The notes under the pieces were generated by a model that saw nothing but the letters and a program-made list of their open reading frames with translations, did no database searches and was not told the origin of the DNA. A stretch of DNA of 64,000 bases from Atopsyche davidsoni (lineage: Eukaryota > Arthropoda > Insecta > Trichoptera > Hydrobiosidae): assembly GCA_022113835.1 (NCBI GenBank), contig JAILWY010000012.1, positions 4,154,001 to 4,218,000 of the forward strand, given 5' to 3'. The position numbers were made by a program, and so were the translations under genes. Positions 49,744 to 61,400 of this stretch are shown piece after piece (within the stretch, counting starts at the first letter, position 1; each line of letters starts with the position of its first letter).

Positions 49744-49915
49744 TATAATGATAAATGTAACTTTGTATTTTGTCTTTACATTGAGTTTATTTAAATTATT
49801 TGCATTACTTCACATTGAGTTTAGTTAAGCATCTGATGATAACCCAGTGTATAATGCAAATAATTTAAATAAACTCAATGTGAAGACAAAATACAAAGCT
49901 ACTTTTATCATTATA
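49744..49915. repeat. Long near-perfect palindrome (64-bp arms)
   Basis: Left arm 49744-49807 and right arm 49852-49915 are inverted copies with few mismatches, for example CTTTGTATTTTGTCTT against AAGACAAAATACAAAG, and TTTAAATTATTTGCATTA against its complement. The 44-bp centre carries a third copy of TTCACATTGAGTTTA. The outer bases are TATAATGATAAA and its mirror. This is a foldback MITE-like structure; a TA target is possible but not provable. Confidence 0.85.
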
Positions 49916-49970
49916 ATAATGGATCTTCACGAATCAAATGCCTTGTCTCTCAACAAGTTATTTTATTGTC
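49908..49970 (+). repeat. Dispersed repeat shared with 28733-28795
   Basis: ATGGATCTTCACGAATCAAA then TGCCTTGTCTCTCAA corresponds to the 28.7 kb copy. It abuts the palindrome, so the palindrome and this flank may be parts of one element. Confidence 0.6.
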
Positions 49971-51861
49971 TATAAATAATTTCGTATCAAAGAAAATAAT
50001 ATTTTATTATTAAACAATCTCTTATAAATTAATAAACTTTTAATGTATTTTTTGATGTATCGCATTATTGTTCATTTTCTTACTTATTTACAATGTAGGC
50101 ATTGTTTTCTATACTTGAATAGTATGTAGAAAATCGAGATAATAGATTCACATACATACTCAAGGTCCTTGATAAGACTTTATGTTCAAATACAGTAAAA
50201 CTGTTAAATGTCAATTTTAAGGTAGACTAGAATTTCTACGAATTATAACTTTACATTTATTTTTCTGTTATAGATTTCAAAGAAATTTGTTCATAATTAT
50301 CACTCATGATTTTTGTATGGATTTTTTTTTGTTAGTTGGAATATATTTTAATCACTTGATTTAAGCAGTCGTTATTTTCATCCCCTATTTCTCTAACAAG
50401 CGATTTTGTAGTGAGCTCTCGTGTGAGACGCGCGCTTCGTTACTCGAGTTGCTCTCTCAGCCGACAGGAAGAGGCACCGGCTCGGGCACAATCTCTGGAT
50501 GTTTACCCTCGGATTCCTTCTGCGGAACCTATTCGTTCGATTTTTCCATTCTTCTCCAAAGCGCTACTCGAACTTACATACATTTGTATGAACACGCTCA
50601 CTTCACTCCCCGACGATAAAAACCAAACCAATAACAGATTTTCTTGGTTCTCTTCCAGTTTTGCGATAGATGTACGCAGCCTAATATTTAGGTTAAATAA
50701 TTTTTAGAATTCTTATAATTTCTGATAGACATTCAAACTGATTTGATTATTCATAATTATAGACGATAATTAATACAGAAGCCAATTATATCTCTGAAAT
50801 AATTTTCGAAGCAACTACAAAAGCTGAAAATTTACACTCTGATAATTCTAGAAGTTTTAGTTCTAACTTCCATTACAATAAAAGTATTTCAATCATTCAT
50901 AATTCAATATACCGCTGAATGAAATAGTTTTCAATTGTGTTTCATTTTAGCTTCATCTTTTGTATTATTTTTTTTAATAAATATCAATATGTCTACGATG
51001 TAGCAGTAATATTTTATCTAATCTCTTTGATTTGTTCCATTATGCGAGGGTTTCTTGGCGACGTCTTCTACTGCAGTATTCGTTAGGACTATATCGGACC
51101 GTTTTATTGTCACCCCAATTGCCTTTTACAACTATTTCTGAGACCCGGTGGTGTCAAGTGTGCCATAACCGTAAAAACAAAATACTGAGAGATTGTTTTT
51201 TTTCATAATATTTTTTTTGTATCTAGTGGTTGTTTCTAAGCTCTTGGACGCTCTCCTGCTTCACGGCGGCGCTTTGCGAACTTCACTCTGATTTTTAAAT
51301 TGTTTAATTTTTTCATACGAAAAGTTTTTCAATTTATTTTATTGAACCTTGAAAATAAAAGTGTTACTTTTATGGCCCACTGCTGTAAGTTCAATATCAC
51401 TTTATTTTTCGTTATTTTGATAGCGCCTCATAAGAAACGACGGGGAATCATTTTCTGAACGAAGGCAATACTGCCCGCTCATTTCATCCCGCGCGGGCCT
51501 CCGAAGCCGCTGGAAATGATTCGAGTGTGATTTGTTTTTCCGGATGGCCGTGTATATTTTTCAGGAGACAATCAGCGCGTCGAGACCCTCCGAACGTATT
51601 CCCGATTGAGACAGATCTATTGTGCTCCGGACCAAAGCGGAGGGGCATTATTGTCGGCATAAAGAACCTCCGCTAATACTGTCTCTTGTGAGAAACAACC
51701 CCACTTTTTTTCACTTAGGAAAAAATGAGCAGAAGGCGTTTTTGGGGTAAGACGTGGGGACTGAAAGAGATCGCCAACTTAGCCGACGCAATATCAGTAG
51801 CGAACCCTACCATGATATATTATATTTATATTATTTGTGTATGCATTGAAACTTGTTTTAA
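49971..51861. other. Non-coding sequence with two islets
   Basis: GC-richer islets at 50390-50660 and 51410-51790; the rest AT-rich. The 98-codon frame at 50411-50707 is in the first islet and shows no domain. Confidence 0.5.
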
Positions 51862-52349
51862 ATCATTTGACTTCTAATATGATTAGGCACATTAGTTCAT
51901 ACATAGAAGATGATTTAAAGAATCTCTCAGAAAAATATCATCGTGATTTGTGTGGGATTTGAACCCACATCCCCTGGTTTACATGACCGGTGTACTAACG
52001 AATCACTTCCGCCAACCGGCCTCCGGCCAACCTGTGCTTGCAAATCACTAAATATTGGTTGGCCTGGGCACATTAGTTCATATGTAGAGTATGATTGTTA
52101 AAAATTCTCGATAAACGGAAGTGATTCGTTAATACAAGGGTTAGTACACCGGTCATGTAAACCAGGAGATGTGGGTTCATATCCCACACAAATCACGATG
52201 AAATTTTTTCTGAGAGTTTCTTTAAATCATCTTCTATGTATGAACTAATGTGCCTAATCATATTAGTAATAATATAATAAACCCGTAATGGGTAATAAAT
52301 ACGCATTTGATTGACGTTTAATAAAAAAATCGACATATCATTTGACTTC
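51862..52349. mobile_element. Foldback tRNA-like element, copy D, best preserved
   Basis: ATCATTTGACTTC directly repeats at 51862-51874 and 52337-52349, enclosing 462 bp. From the left: short tail (minus), a tRNA-like body (minus, 51943-52011), spacer, a further inverted tail piece (about 52069-52115), a second tRNA-like body (plus, about 52116-52198), and the long tail to CGACAT. Each body resembles tRNA-Thr(UGU): anticodon arm GGTCATGTAAACC and T-arm GTGGGTTCAAATCCCAC (second body with one change). The first body has acceptor strands GTGATT and AATCAC that still pair; the D-arm is almost absent, giving about 64 nt. Pol III B box present; no protein. The 13-bp duplication suggests retroposition by a LINE-type machinery. 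Confidence 0.85.
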
Positions 52350-55280
52350 GGTATCAGATAAACGTCTTATATTGGCGTCACAATTTTTATCGCCATAGTC
52401 GTCTTATAGGCGGTTTGACGACTTTAAGTTTTTTTTTTTTAAGTCAGATGTGTCTATAAAATAGTCAGTTTAAACGAGGTTGTGTAGCAAGACACCCGCG
52501 CAGTATATTAAGCTCGACAATCGTCCTCCGCCGACGTGTCAGTCGCTCCTATCGCGGCTTTACGGCCTCGCATTCAAAACGCAAGCCTGCTTGACGTAAT
52601 AGCTTATAACAAACATTCCGGCACTGCGAGGGTGAAGGAAAAACTCACGAGCCGAGGCACGTCCATTGTCGCATTTTAAATGTGCGGCAACTGCTTTGAG
52701 GCGAGAGGGGATGAACTCTCGGAGTGCAAATAATTCAGAGGGTGAGACGTTCCTGTTGATTCGCCTGCATATTGTTTCGGCTGGTATTGCCGTAATGGAG
52801 CCCTTATCGCGAGTGTTTTATTGGATCCGGTGGGCCGACGACCATTAAGGTCCCCGGCGTGACGGAGGGCCCCGCATTGCTTTTTTTCTGTCAATAACCG
52901 TGCGACATGGGATGATTTATCTTGTTTTCGTGGAAAAAAAATCCCACGATTTTTCGTGTTTTGTCCGCTGTCAGAGTGAATTATGAATATAAAAGAAGTG
53001 GCAAAATTTGATAGTATTACCCTAAACAATTTTTTTTGTGTGGACTTTGTACAATGACTGAGTTGAAAGTTAAATTTGAACGCTCTGTTGTCCGAAACGT
53101 GTACAAAAAACTTTAAATAGAGTTTTATTTACCAATTCATAAAGTTTTCGAGTGTTGTAATTTACATAATGACATAAACCTTTTACCTGCTATACTGTTA
53201 TTGTTTTAAAAACCAATAATAATATTCTTTACATTTATTTTCCTTCGAAGCTTCGAAGAAATACCAAATTCATCAAATATATCTGAACTTTAATTTGAAT
53301 AGAACGAACGAACTATTATTTTATGGTTATAATTATAGAACAGTTTACTAGATACATACCTGAATACATAAGTAATGTGTAAATATTTTAAGGCCCACAT
53401 ATTTTCTTTCTCTGGATTGACTCGCTTACACTATAAACATATTTATTTTTTTACAACTTTTAGTGCGAGTATAAAACAGTGTTATTTTATTAAAATACGT
53501 AACCCAGACACATAAATTTCCTTTTGGCTATTCGCAGGTACTCAATACAATATTATTTAGCACTTTCTTTGTTCTGGAAAGGATCGTAAATATAGAGCTA
53601 TAGATATGTGTGCGATTACTAAGTTATTTCACAAAACGGAAGCTCTTGAAATTGATTGTTTTCTATTATTTACTTTTTTTCATTTCAAACATATCAAAAC
53701 GAATGTAGGCAGAATTGCTTCGGAAATTTCCCACTGCATACCTTCCTGCCTCTTCCCTTGGGACTTTCTACTCTTGCAGAGTAGAGTGGTTAAAAACCCC
53801 TCGTTCTCAAATTATCTGAGCTTGGATATCTTCCGTTCATGGAATAAAGATAAGAAATGTTCCCTCAAATTTGAAACGCGTACGCTATTGAATATCTTCT
53901 ACAGCCCGAGATACGAGAACTTACAATATTGACTGCCACTATATTAGCAAACAACTCCATTATTTCTCGATCTCTGTCTACTAATTCTCCTCGACAATAT
54001 CTTCCTTTCGCTTGGACGTTGTTTTCTGTAGATTTCCCCTAACAAAATCTACTACAACGTCTGTTTATTTATCTGTGTGCCTCATTGTGTATTCAAAATA
54101 ATCTAAATTTTACGCTCTGACACTATAGTCTCTTTATTCTTATTCGTTATCATAATTACCATTTCCTTTTCATAGAATTTACATAATTTTATCTATTCAT
54201 TTTCGTTCCTTTGACAACCTTGCATATATATAGGTAATTAATAAAATGTACTAATAATAATATTAAATAATACTTATTTGAAAATATTGCATGAAAAATT
54301 TCCAAATATAATGTCACAATTTCATGTAGACAAACGTGCAAATAATAAAATTTATTAAGCTTATTAAACACTTATTATTTTACGTACTTCTATTTCATTA
54401 GTAAATATAAAGTACAATCTAAAAATTATACAAAGATAAATAAAAATATAATAATAATGTATATTTATTCTAAAGTCTAGTCACAGTTTAAACTTCTATA
54501 GCAATGTACTCTATAAACACAAATACAAGCAAGAATTATTATCTTAGAATAATTACGAACAGAACACGACAATATTTTATACATATTCAATAAGCCAAAG
54601 AAACAGCTTATGTTCAGGATCATCTGCAAATAATCGAATCGAAGTCAACAATTGTTGTACGTCTACTTTTAAAATTATACACTACAGACATCACAAGTCA
54701 CAAGTATCGTCATACACTATGTGATGATGATCCGTTACAGTACGAACACAATTGTTACAATTGTTACAATCCATGTCACGTTTATATTATTGATCTCTCG
54801 AATAGTTTACGTTCTGTGAATTTGTGAAGGGGTATAACGAGGCCTTCAGTCTAGAACCTTCTTATTTATAGAACCTTGTGGGTGACACAGACTTTTTTTT
54901 AAATTTGTAATCTCTGTTTTAAATTCACGCAACCTTTGGCACGTAAAAATGCTTCTTTTTCACCTGAAAAACTTGTTCACATACACTTCGAAAAGATTCT
55001 AAAAAAATGATGTTCACAATAGAGCCGCTGAATAATCATAATATGTGATTTGAGTTCTATTTTTTTTTGTATACCTGTATATAATCAGACGATATCGTAT
55101 ACCCAAAAAGAATCGACTCCATATTACTCCTTTTGAGTAATATAATATACCCTTTTTTTCTAGTTCTTTGTGTTTTAATTGGATAGTATTAAAGAGTTGT
55201 AAGCAATTTGTAAACACATTTTGCACATGTGAAAAATCACAAAAATAATTAGCCTAGTTTTTTTTTCTGGTTATACAAGT
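52350..55280. other. Non-coding sequence with islet at 52480-52960
   Basis: The islet leaves 60- and 117-codon frames open on opposite strands over the same bases, both without domains. A 108-codon frame at 53606-53932 has no recognisable domain. A short run of the unit ATTGTTACA lies near 54750. The rest is very AT-rich. Confidence 0.5.
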
Positions 55281-55352
55281 ATTTTCCCCTCCCAGGGTTT
55301 AAACATTCGTCAGTAAGCAGCTGTGTTGACCACTATACAAGCGATATGCTTG
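55281..55352 (-). repeat. tRNA-like fragment, probable SINE head
   Basis: On the minus strand TATAGTGGTCAACACAGCTG resembles a Pol III A box of a tRNA, and about 30 bases on, ATGTTTAAACCCTGGG resembles a decayed B box. The cloverleaf is not intact. CAAGCGATATGCTTG next to it forms a small hairpin. It is unlike copies A-D and the tRNA-like pieces at 17.4 and 62.8 kb. Confidence 0.4.
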
Positions 55353-55541
55353 TACAGACCGCGACTCTACCGTTTTTCTGGAATGTATGTGAATAGTTTT
55401 CGTATTTTATAGGGCGGTTTTCACACAATTCCAAGTGAACCAATAAAGCCCTTGATTGCAGCAACTCTGTATTCCTGCACTAGACCACCATGAAATTTAT
55501 GATTGATTAAAATTATACATTCAAGTAAGCCAGTTCACTAC

Positions 55542-57022
55542 TAATGATGGGCATGGGATCAAACAAAATTAGCCAATGATGAACTAATTAAATGATGCGT
55601 TAACTAATGCACAGTTCTATGTTATCTGATATAAAAAATGGTAAATTTGTAAAATCGAGTATTCCTTGCTATTTCGTTTTCATCAAAATACCACATAAAT
55701 ACCATATTTTTGGCTTTACTTTTTTTAACGTACTTATACTTTAAACATGCACCCGAGACTAAAAATCTGTGCATGAATTATTAAGCAATTCAATGATTAC
55801 AAAGTTAGTTTATAGATATATAAAAATGAGGACTTAAATAACTGTAGAGATGCACCAACGTTTATGCGCAACCACTATGTATACGGTTTCACCGATCTCA
55901 CTTATGTAATTTTTTGTTTAGTAAGGCAAATCCCCATTTTGTTGCCTATGCATGGCTGCCATTCTGTACTCTGAGCGTGTGTAAAGTATCGGTAATGGAG
56001 TAGTGAACTTGGAATGATTGTGGAGGGATGTGCTCTGGAAGTACCTTGTCGAGGTGATATTTTTTTCTGTAGCTTGCTGCAGAAGGAGTATCAGATCTAA
56101 ACGCCAAAGCTTTATATAATATCCATTGTGTGTATGTTTCATTTTTTGGTTCTCTATAGAATATCTTAAAAGATACAACGCTGATTTTTTGCAGTCATGT
56201 GTTATTTATGTGCCGCAGTTATGTGCCGAATTTCAAGGCAATAGGATAATATTTCATTTATAAACTAATTTAATAAAACTATAAAATATGCTTTATGTAC
56301 GAATTATTTGATTCTGTTGTTCACCGCGAGAATTTCAAATATTAGAACATTTACAAATAAAACAAATTTTGATGCTTCTTAGAAATTTCCAGTTTATGTC
56401 AGCTTGACACAAATACCAACTTTATTTCTTTATCGAAATTGCGTTAGAATTATTAATTACATCATTAATAACTCAAAATGCCTCCTAAAAAAATAATACC
56501 GTCTACGCACAGCAAACGTAATTCAAAGAGAATTGCACAATTGATAACGTGATAAAGACTGCATCAAATAAAGAACAGTGCAGTGAAAGTGATGCGTTGT
56601 TTGTGACACGAAATGTGATATTTCCTAGAATGGCTTTGCTTTCGAAATTAATATCCAGTTATTCATAATATATGTGTACAAAATTCATCTAATTGTCAGC
56701 CAAACATATGTTCAAACACTATTGCATCGTTCATCGAATACGTCATTCTGTGACGGGCAACATTTCTAGTAATTATATAATATGCTTTTGGGCAGTAGCA
56801 ATACGTAGACTTTTTTTCCAATATAAAGTGGAGGTGCAGAAGGACCCGAAGACCATAAAACCATGCACACTGGCTCAGCAGGAGTATCTCAGTGAAATGG
56901 CCGCCAACCTCCTCTGATGGGAGGCACTTGATGAAGAAGACGGATCAAAAAACACTAATAGATTATTTTCGATCGATTATATTCTTAAATAATTCGATCA
57001 GAGTCTATTTTGCCCATCACTA
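55542..57022. mobile_element. Probable degraded hAT-like element (~1.48 kb)
   Basis: TAATGATGGGCA at 55542 and TGCCCATCACTA at 57011-57022 are inverted ends, 11 of 12 matching; TAGTGATGGGC-type ends are common in hAT elements. The interior has protein-like remnants: MPPKKIIPSTHSKRNSKR near 56479, and QKDPKTIKPCTLAQQEYLS before AANLL and a stop at 56915. No 8-bp duplication is found (TTCACTAC against GCAGCGGC), and no catalytic or dimerisation motif is readable. The two ends might belong to different copies. Confidence 0.45.
56802..56941 (+). pseudogene. Uninterrupted paralogue of the 30-kb repeat, coding-derived
   Basis: This continuous stretch corresponds to the sequence split by the hAT MITE at 30041-30473. 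The plus frame reads VQKDPKTIKPCTLAQQEYLS then EMAANLL and a stop, followed by acidic DEED codons that also appear at 30557 (GACGAAGAAGAC). I cannot name the protein; a transposase fragment is likely given the surrounding hAT-like ends. Confidence 0.55.
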
Positions 57023-57989
57023 GCAGCGGCCGGTGGAGAGCATACCAAGTCCCCGGCGCCCCGTACGAGCCCTGAATATCCGAGTTCAAGCAATCACGGG
57101 GCGCTCTGGTCAGGCTGTGCCGCGCGATGCCCCCCATTAACAAAGCCAAACACCCTCCGAAGACGTGATAAATCCAAGCCGATGATTAACGAATCCATCT
57201 CCATCTCGTTCGATTCGATCGCGCAGAAAAACTCCCGTGGATTTGGCGAGCCGATCGCCGATAATTTCGCATTAACACGCACGCGATACAAACACCCGTT
57301 TTCAAAGGGATTAGGCGCGTGGATTTGAAAATAATTTGATTTTGCTGAATTTTTTTTTTTTTAATTATTTCATCGTGATTAAATTTATTTACTTGTTTTT
57401 AATCGTGTTTAAATTTATTTACTTGTTTTTAATCGTGTTTTTAGACTCTCATTTCCGGCGATAAGGAAAGTTTTTTTATTTCATTATTTCGTTCATTCAA
57501 AATTTTCTAGTTAAATATCAGTGACAACAATTCAATTAGATCTGTTGTCACTGATTCATTTAAAATATTTATTCTATGGAGTTCTCTTTTTTATCAATCA
57601 TAAAAAACCCAACAATTTAAATTCGCCAAATTCATTATTAAATATACAAATCTCCTTGTATCTTTATAATCCTTGTTGGGATAAATTTATAATAAACTTT
57701 ATTAACAAAGTATTTTTTTTCGATGTTTATTTATACAGATAATGACTATTGAATCTAAATTCATCGATAATTTCCAAATCTATGTAACTGTGGAATATAT
57801 GCGGATCTTTTTAAACATATATTTGTATTTCTCTCTTTATCTGAATTTACTAGGAAATAGGAAATTGTATTATGTTCGATATAGTGATAATTCGGTTTTG
57901 ATTAAATAGAACAGATTCAATGTTTTATTTCTATACAACTAGAAACCATGTACCTTGTTTTGCATATATTAAACCATTAAATCAATTAC
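57023..57989. other. GC-rich islet (to 57320) then AT-rich DNA
   Basis: The islet directly adjoins the hAT-like right end. A 26-bp unit around TTTATTTACTTGTTTTTAAT is tandemly doubled at about 57376-57440. No coding frame of note. Confidence 0.5.
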
Positions 57990-58389
57990 ACTCGTTTTTG
58001 TACATGTATTTAAATAGCGAGTGGTTCATTTTATATGGTCGCTCGGTTGAATAAATGTAATGGCAGCATCTATTTGAAAATGTATGCACGATGTTGCTGT
58101 GCGGTGTGTTCAGTCTGCGTCTATTTTTATGCAAACAATCAAATGCAGCATGGCAAATATGGCTGTTTGGTTAAAATAGAGTTTCCCATCATTAACAACC
58201 ATTATTGATTTATCATACTATGAAGGAATATTTATCTTCAATTATGCTTTACAACCTGCATTGTCCATTCCACTGCCGAAACAAACCATTTGTAGGTTGA
58301 ACAAAATTGATATTTGCTATTTGAACAGCATTGTTAATGGATGTTATTTAAATTCACAGGTTTTAGCAGCTGTTATGAGATAATTTTGT
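57990..58389. promoter_or_regulatory. Enhancer-like, high-complexity AT-balanced block
   Basis: Unlike its neighbours this stretch has almost no homopolymers. It is dense in short motifs typical of developmental enhancers: ATGCAAA (octamer-like), AACAAT and ATTGTT (Sox-like), TGTTTG and CAAACA (forkhead-like), TAAT (homeodomain). At 58120-58180 TCTATTTT .. AAACA pairs with TGTTT .. AAAATAGA in a hairpin of about 60 nt. No ORF. Function is inferred. Confidence 0.3.
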
Positions 58390-58499
58390 TTCTTGGGTGT
58401 TGAGCTACTTTAACTTTTCGGTTCTCCGACGTTTCGGTCCCTGTATGAGGACTGAAATATTGGCCTACCGAAAACTTGAAGCAACTCAATACCAAGGAT
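58390..58499. repeat. Imperfect inverted repeat (long hairpin)
   Basis: Left arm 58390-58440 (CTTGG, TTGAG, CTTT.AA.TTTTCGG, GTTTCGGTCC) pairs with right arm 58449-58499 (GGACTGAAA, CCGAAAA.TTGAAG, CTCAA, CCAAG) around an 8-base loop. It shares its loop-proximal motif with the hairpin at 13222-13333. Class unknown. Confidence 0.75.
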
Positions 58500-61400
58500 A
58501 CAATCGATACAATTAATTTTAGAAACCTGTTTCTATCATACTTATTCGTTTCGGTTGTCGAAATATTTTCAAATTTATAATTTATGACTTATTTAATTCA
58601 ACTCAAGTCTCTAATTTTTTATATCATGCTGATTTCCATTGAATTACACATCTTTACAAGACTAACGCATATTCACATACATATAAATCAAGTTTTTACT
58701 CGCCCAAATATCCGAAAATACTAAAATTCATTATATTCCATTTTCATCAGAACAATCGTTTTACAAGTATAATAAATACCCTGTTTTTTCAGCTTTTTTA
58801 TAAGATTAATTCATACAATAGCGATTAAACATATCCGATAATTTTTAATCCATTCATAAATGTCATGTGATGCAAATAGCAATTTAAACAATGTTTTTAT
58901 CAATCGTTTATTAATTTTAATCGTTTTTATATTTATAAATTATCAATATGTCATTTTATTAATATTTATTGTTCAACAAATTCTGCATGAATAAGTTAAA
59001 ATATTTTTTAAGTTATTCACGCGCGGTTAAAATTATATTCAAATAATAGTTTTTTTATCCTCGTGGGTATAAATTCGTTTACTGACAATGCGGTTTATTT
59101 AAATCTATAATTATTTTTTATTGAATTGCTTTCAATGCATTGAAGTATTTCATTAAAGTTTCTTTTCTATTTTATTTTATATTCAAAATAGTGATTTCTT
59201 TTGATATTTATAAGGATTCCCATCTGCTCGAATGGCGGTCACGTTTCAAACGCATACTTCTAAATATACACATGATTTCATAGCGTAGTTGCTTTCTTTC
59301 GCAAACCGCCACAATATAAGTTTCATAAACATCCAAAGCAAAAATAAAGAGAAAAAAGAATCACATTCTCCCATACGACCGTGGGAAAACAAGGCTTACG
59401 TGGAATACAAAATAATGCAAGAAATACTAAAGATGTGTAAGTGAAAGTCGTGCCTTGTACACAGACTCGAACGAGCATATTTGTTCACGGGAATATTAAT
59501 ATTTGAGAAAATGGTTTACCGGTGAGTTCAGGGGTTGGGGTTGGGGGGTGCTCACCTCTGCCACATGCCATCGACGAGCGATTTATAATCTCTCTTCGAG
59601 CCTTCCTTACAAAGGGACCTCGCGAGAGGGTAGGCCGGAAAGCGCAAAAAACTTTTTGAATTTTTTATCATCGGGTCTTCCAAAATATGATGTAGTCACT
59701 TTATCACCACCAGCCTCCGAGGAGTGAATGCTGTTACCGCGTATGAATTAAATATCTCGCGGCCACTCTCCGGGATGCTTGCTGAGTGGAATATGCTCGG
59801 TGTGGCTATTACGCCGGGCATTAAGTCTTGACAAGTAGATGAAATTATAAGCCTTTTTTCAGGATCCAACCGCAAACGGACTTTTCTTGTTGTAAGGCAG
59901 TTTTATATGTTTGACAAAGGGAGTTTCTCTAGCGGCACCCCAAGTTCTGACAACAGCTTGTTGGACGCATCTTTAACCCTTAAAAACATAAGTGCGGGAT
60001 AATGATTTGTTTTTTGCATATCAAAATCTCTTTGAAGACACGTTCGGGAATTTGCTTCAGATTAAATATAAAAAAAACAACTTTCATAGTAAATCTTTTC
60101 AAGTAAAATTGAGAGTTTTATCTCAGCTACATATCCTTGATCATTTTAAGCATAAATATTAAACGTGTAGTTTTCTCTTCGAAATTATCAATAAAACAAT
60201 ACACAGTATAGAAGATGAAAGTTTGATTAGAATTAATTTGTATTCCCTAGTAATTTACAATGTATTCTTACTTATCAAGCAGAGAAAGGAATATCGATTT
60301 CAATTACTTATGTGTTGACTACATATCTCCCCAAGGACATCCGGATTTCCTTTTGTTTCGCAGAAATTTCTAAGATAAGTCTTAGGATGTTTCAGAGTAT
60401 CCTTATATTCACTCATGCATGGTTGTTACGCATTTTAAAAGTTACTTTCACAAATTGTACACCTGTCCCACTAGGTATAAGAATAAAGCCAGAATAATGT
60501 AAAACAACTTTCAGATATAATATTTTAAGATTTTCCAGCTTAAAAACATTGAATATTAATGCACGATTCCGTGTTTATATTCTTATATAGTATAAATTAG
60601 TATCTATGTTTTTGAAATATGAAACTCATCAATAAAGTTGTTTTTTTGTTGTGAACAGATGAATTATGCTGATTTATTCAAAGAATTTTAACCGTGCCTT
60701 GCTATTTAAATGATAATATTTGAAATCAAAAGGTTTCTATTTGATCGTCATGACCTTATACAAATATTTTCTTGACTAATATCTGCTTCTATAGAGTCTT
60801 TAATAAATGGTGGCATTTCAAATCGCGGCGACCCTTTCATCTGAGGTTTATTACTTTCACAAAACAATATTTAAGTTCAAATCAGATTATAAAATTCTTT
60901 GCATATTTCCGGGGATGAATGGCCGTAGGGCAGCTCTATTAATAATTTCGCCGGGGAGACGATGTGATGTTACGGAAGTGACGAAAATTTTTCAGCTCGT
61001 AGACAAAGCGGAGTTCGCATCTCACAGAGCGTTTATTTTGGTTTCCATTCACTCCTTGAATAAGTGGACCAGCGTTCGGCTCGTATATAAAAGAATACTT
61101 TGAAAAGTGTCCGATGAAGCGAGTGGGTGCGAGATCCGCAAAAACCTCAACAGTATTTTCGAGTCAAACTTTTTAATGAGCAAACATTCAACTGTGACTG
61201 AAGCCTTTGTTCTGAAATTTTAAATCTAAAAATGTTTATGCACGATTTTATCCCAACACCCGGCATTCGCAGCTCACTCCCGTCTCGGAGATTCCGCTGA
61301 GGGCGCGGCGTCGCGTAATTAGCGGGGGAGCAAAAAATCAAATCGTGAACGCAGCGCGAAAAATTCGCTGAAAAATCCTCCCCATTTAGGCCGTTAATAA

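Noticed and set aside
51943..52198. Genuine tRNA-Thr genes
   Set aside because: The bodies lack a D-arm, have an altered base before the anticodon, lie in inverted pairs, and recur in other damaged copies, so they are repeat-borne.
53606..53932. 108-codon plus-strand frame
   Set aside because: Starts with ATG but shows no domain or conserved motif and sits in AT-rich DNA without splice context.
55844..55870. A second hAT-like terminus (TAGAGATGCACCAACG)
   Set aside because: No matching inverted end or 8-bp duplication was found nearby, so it could be chance.
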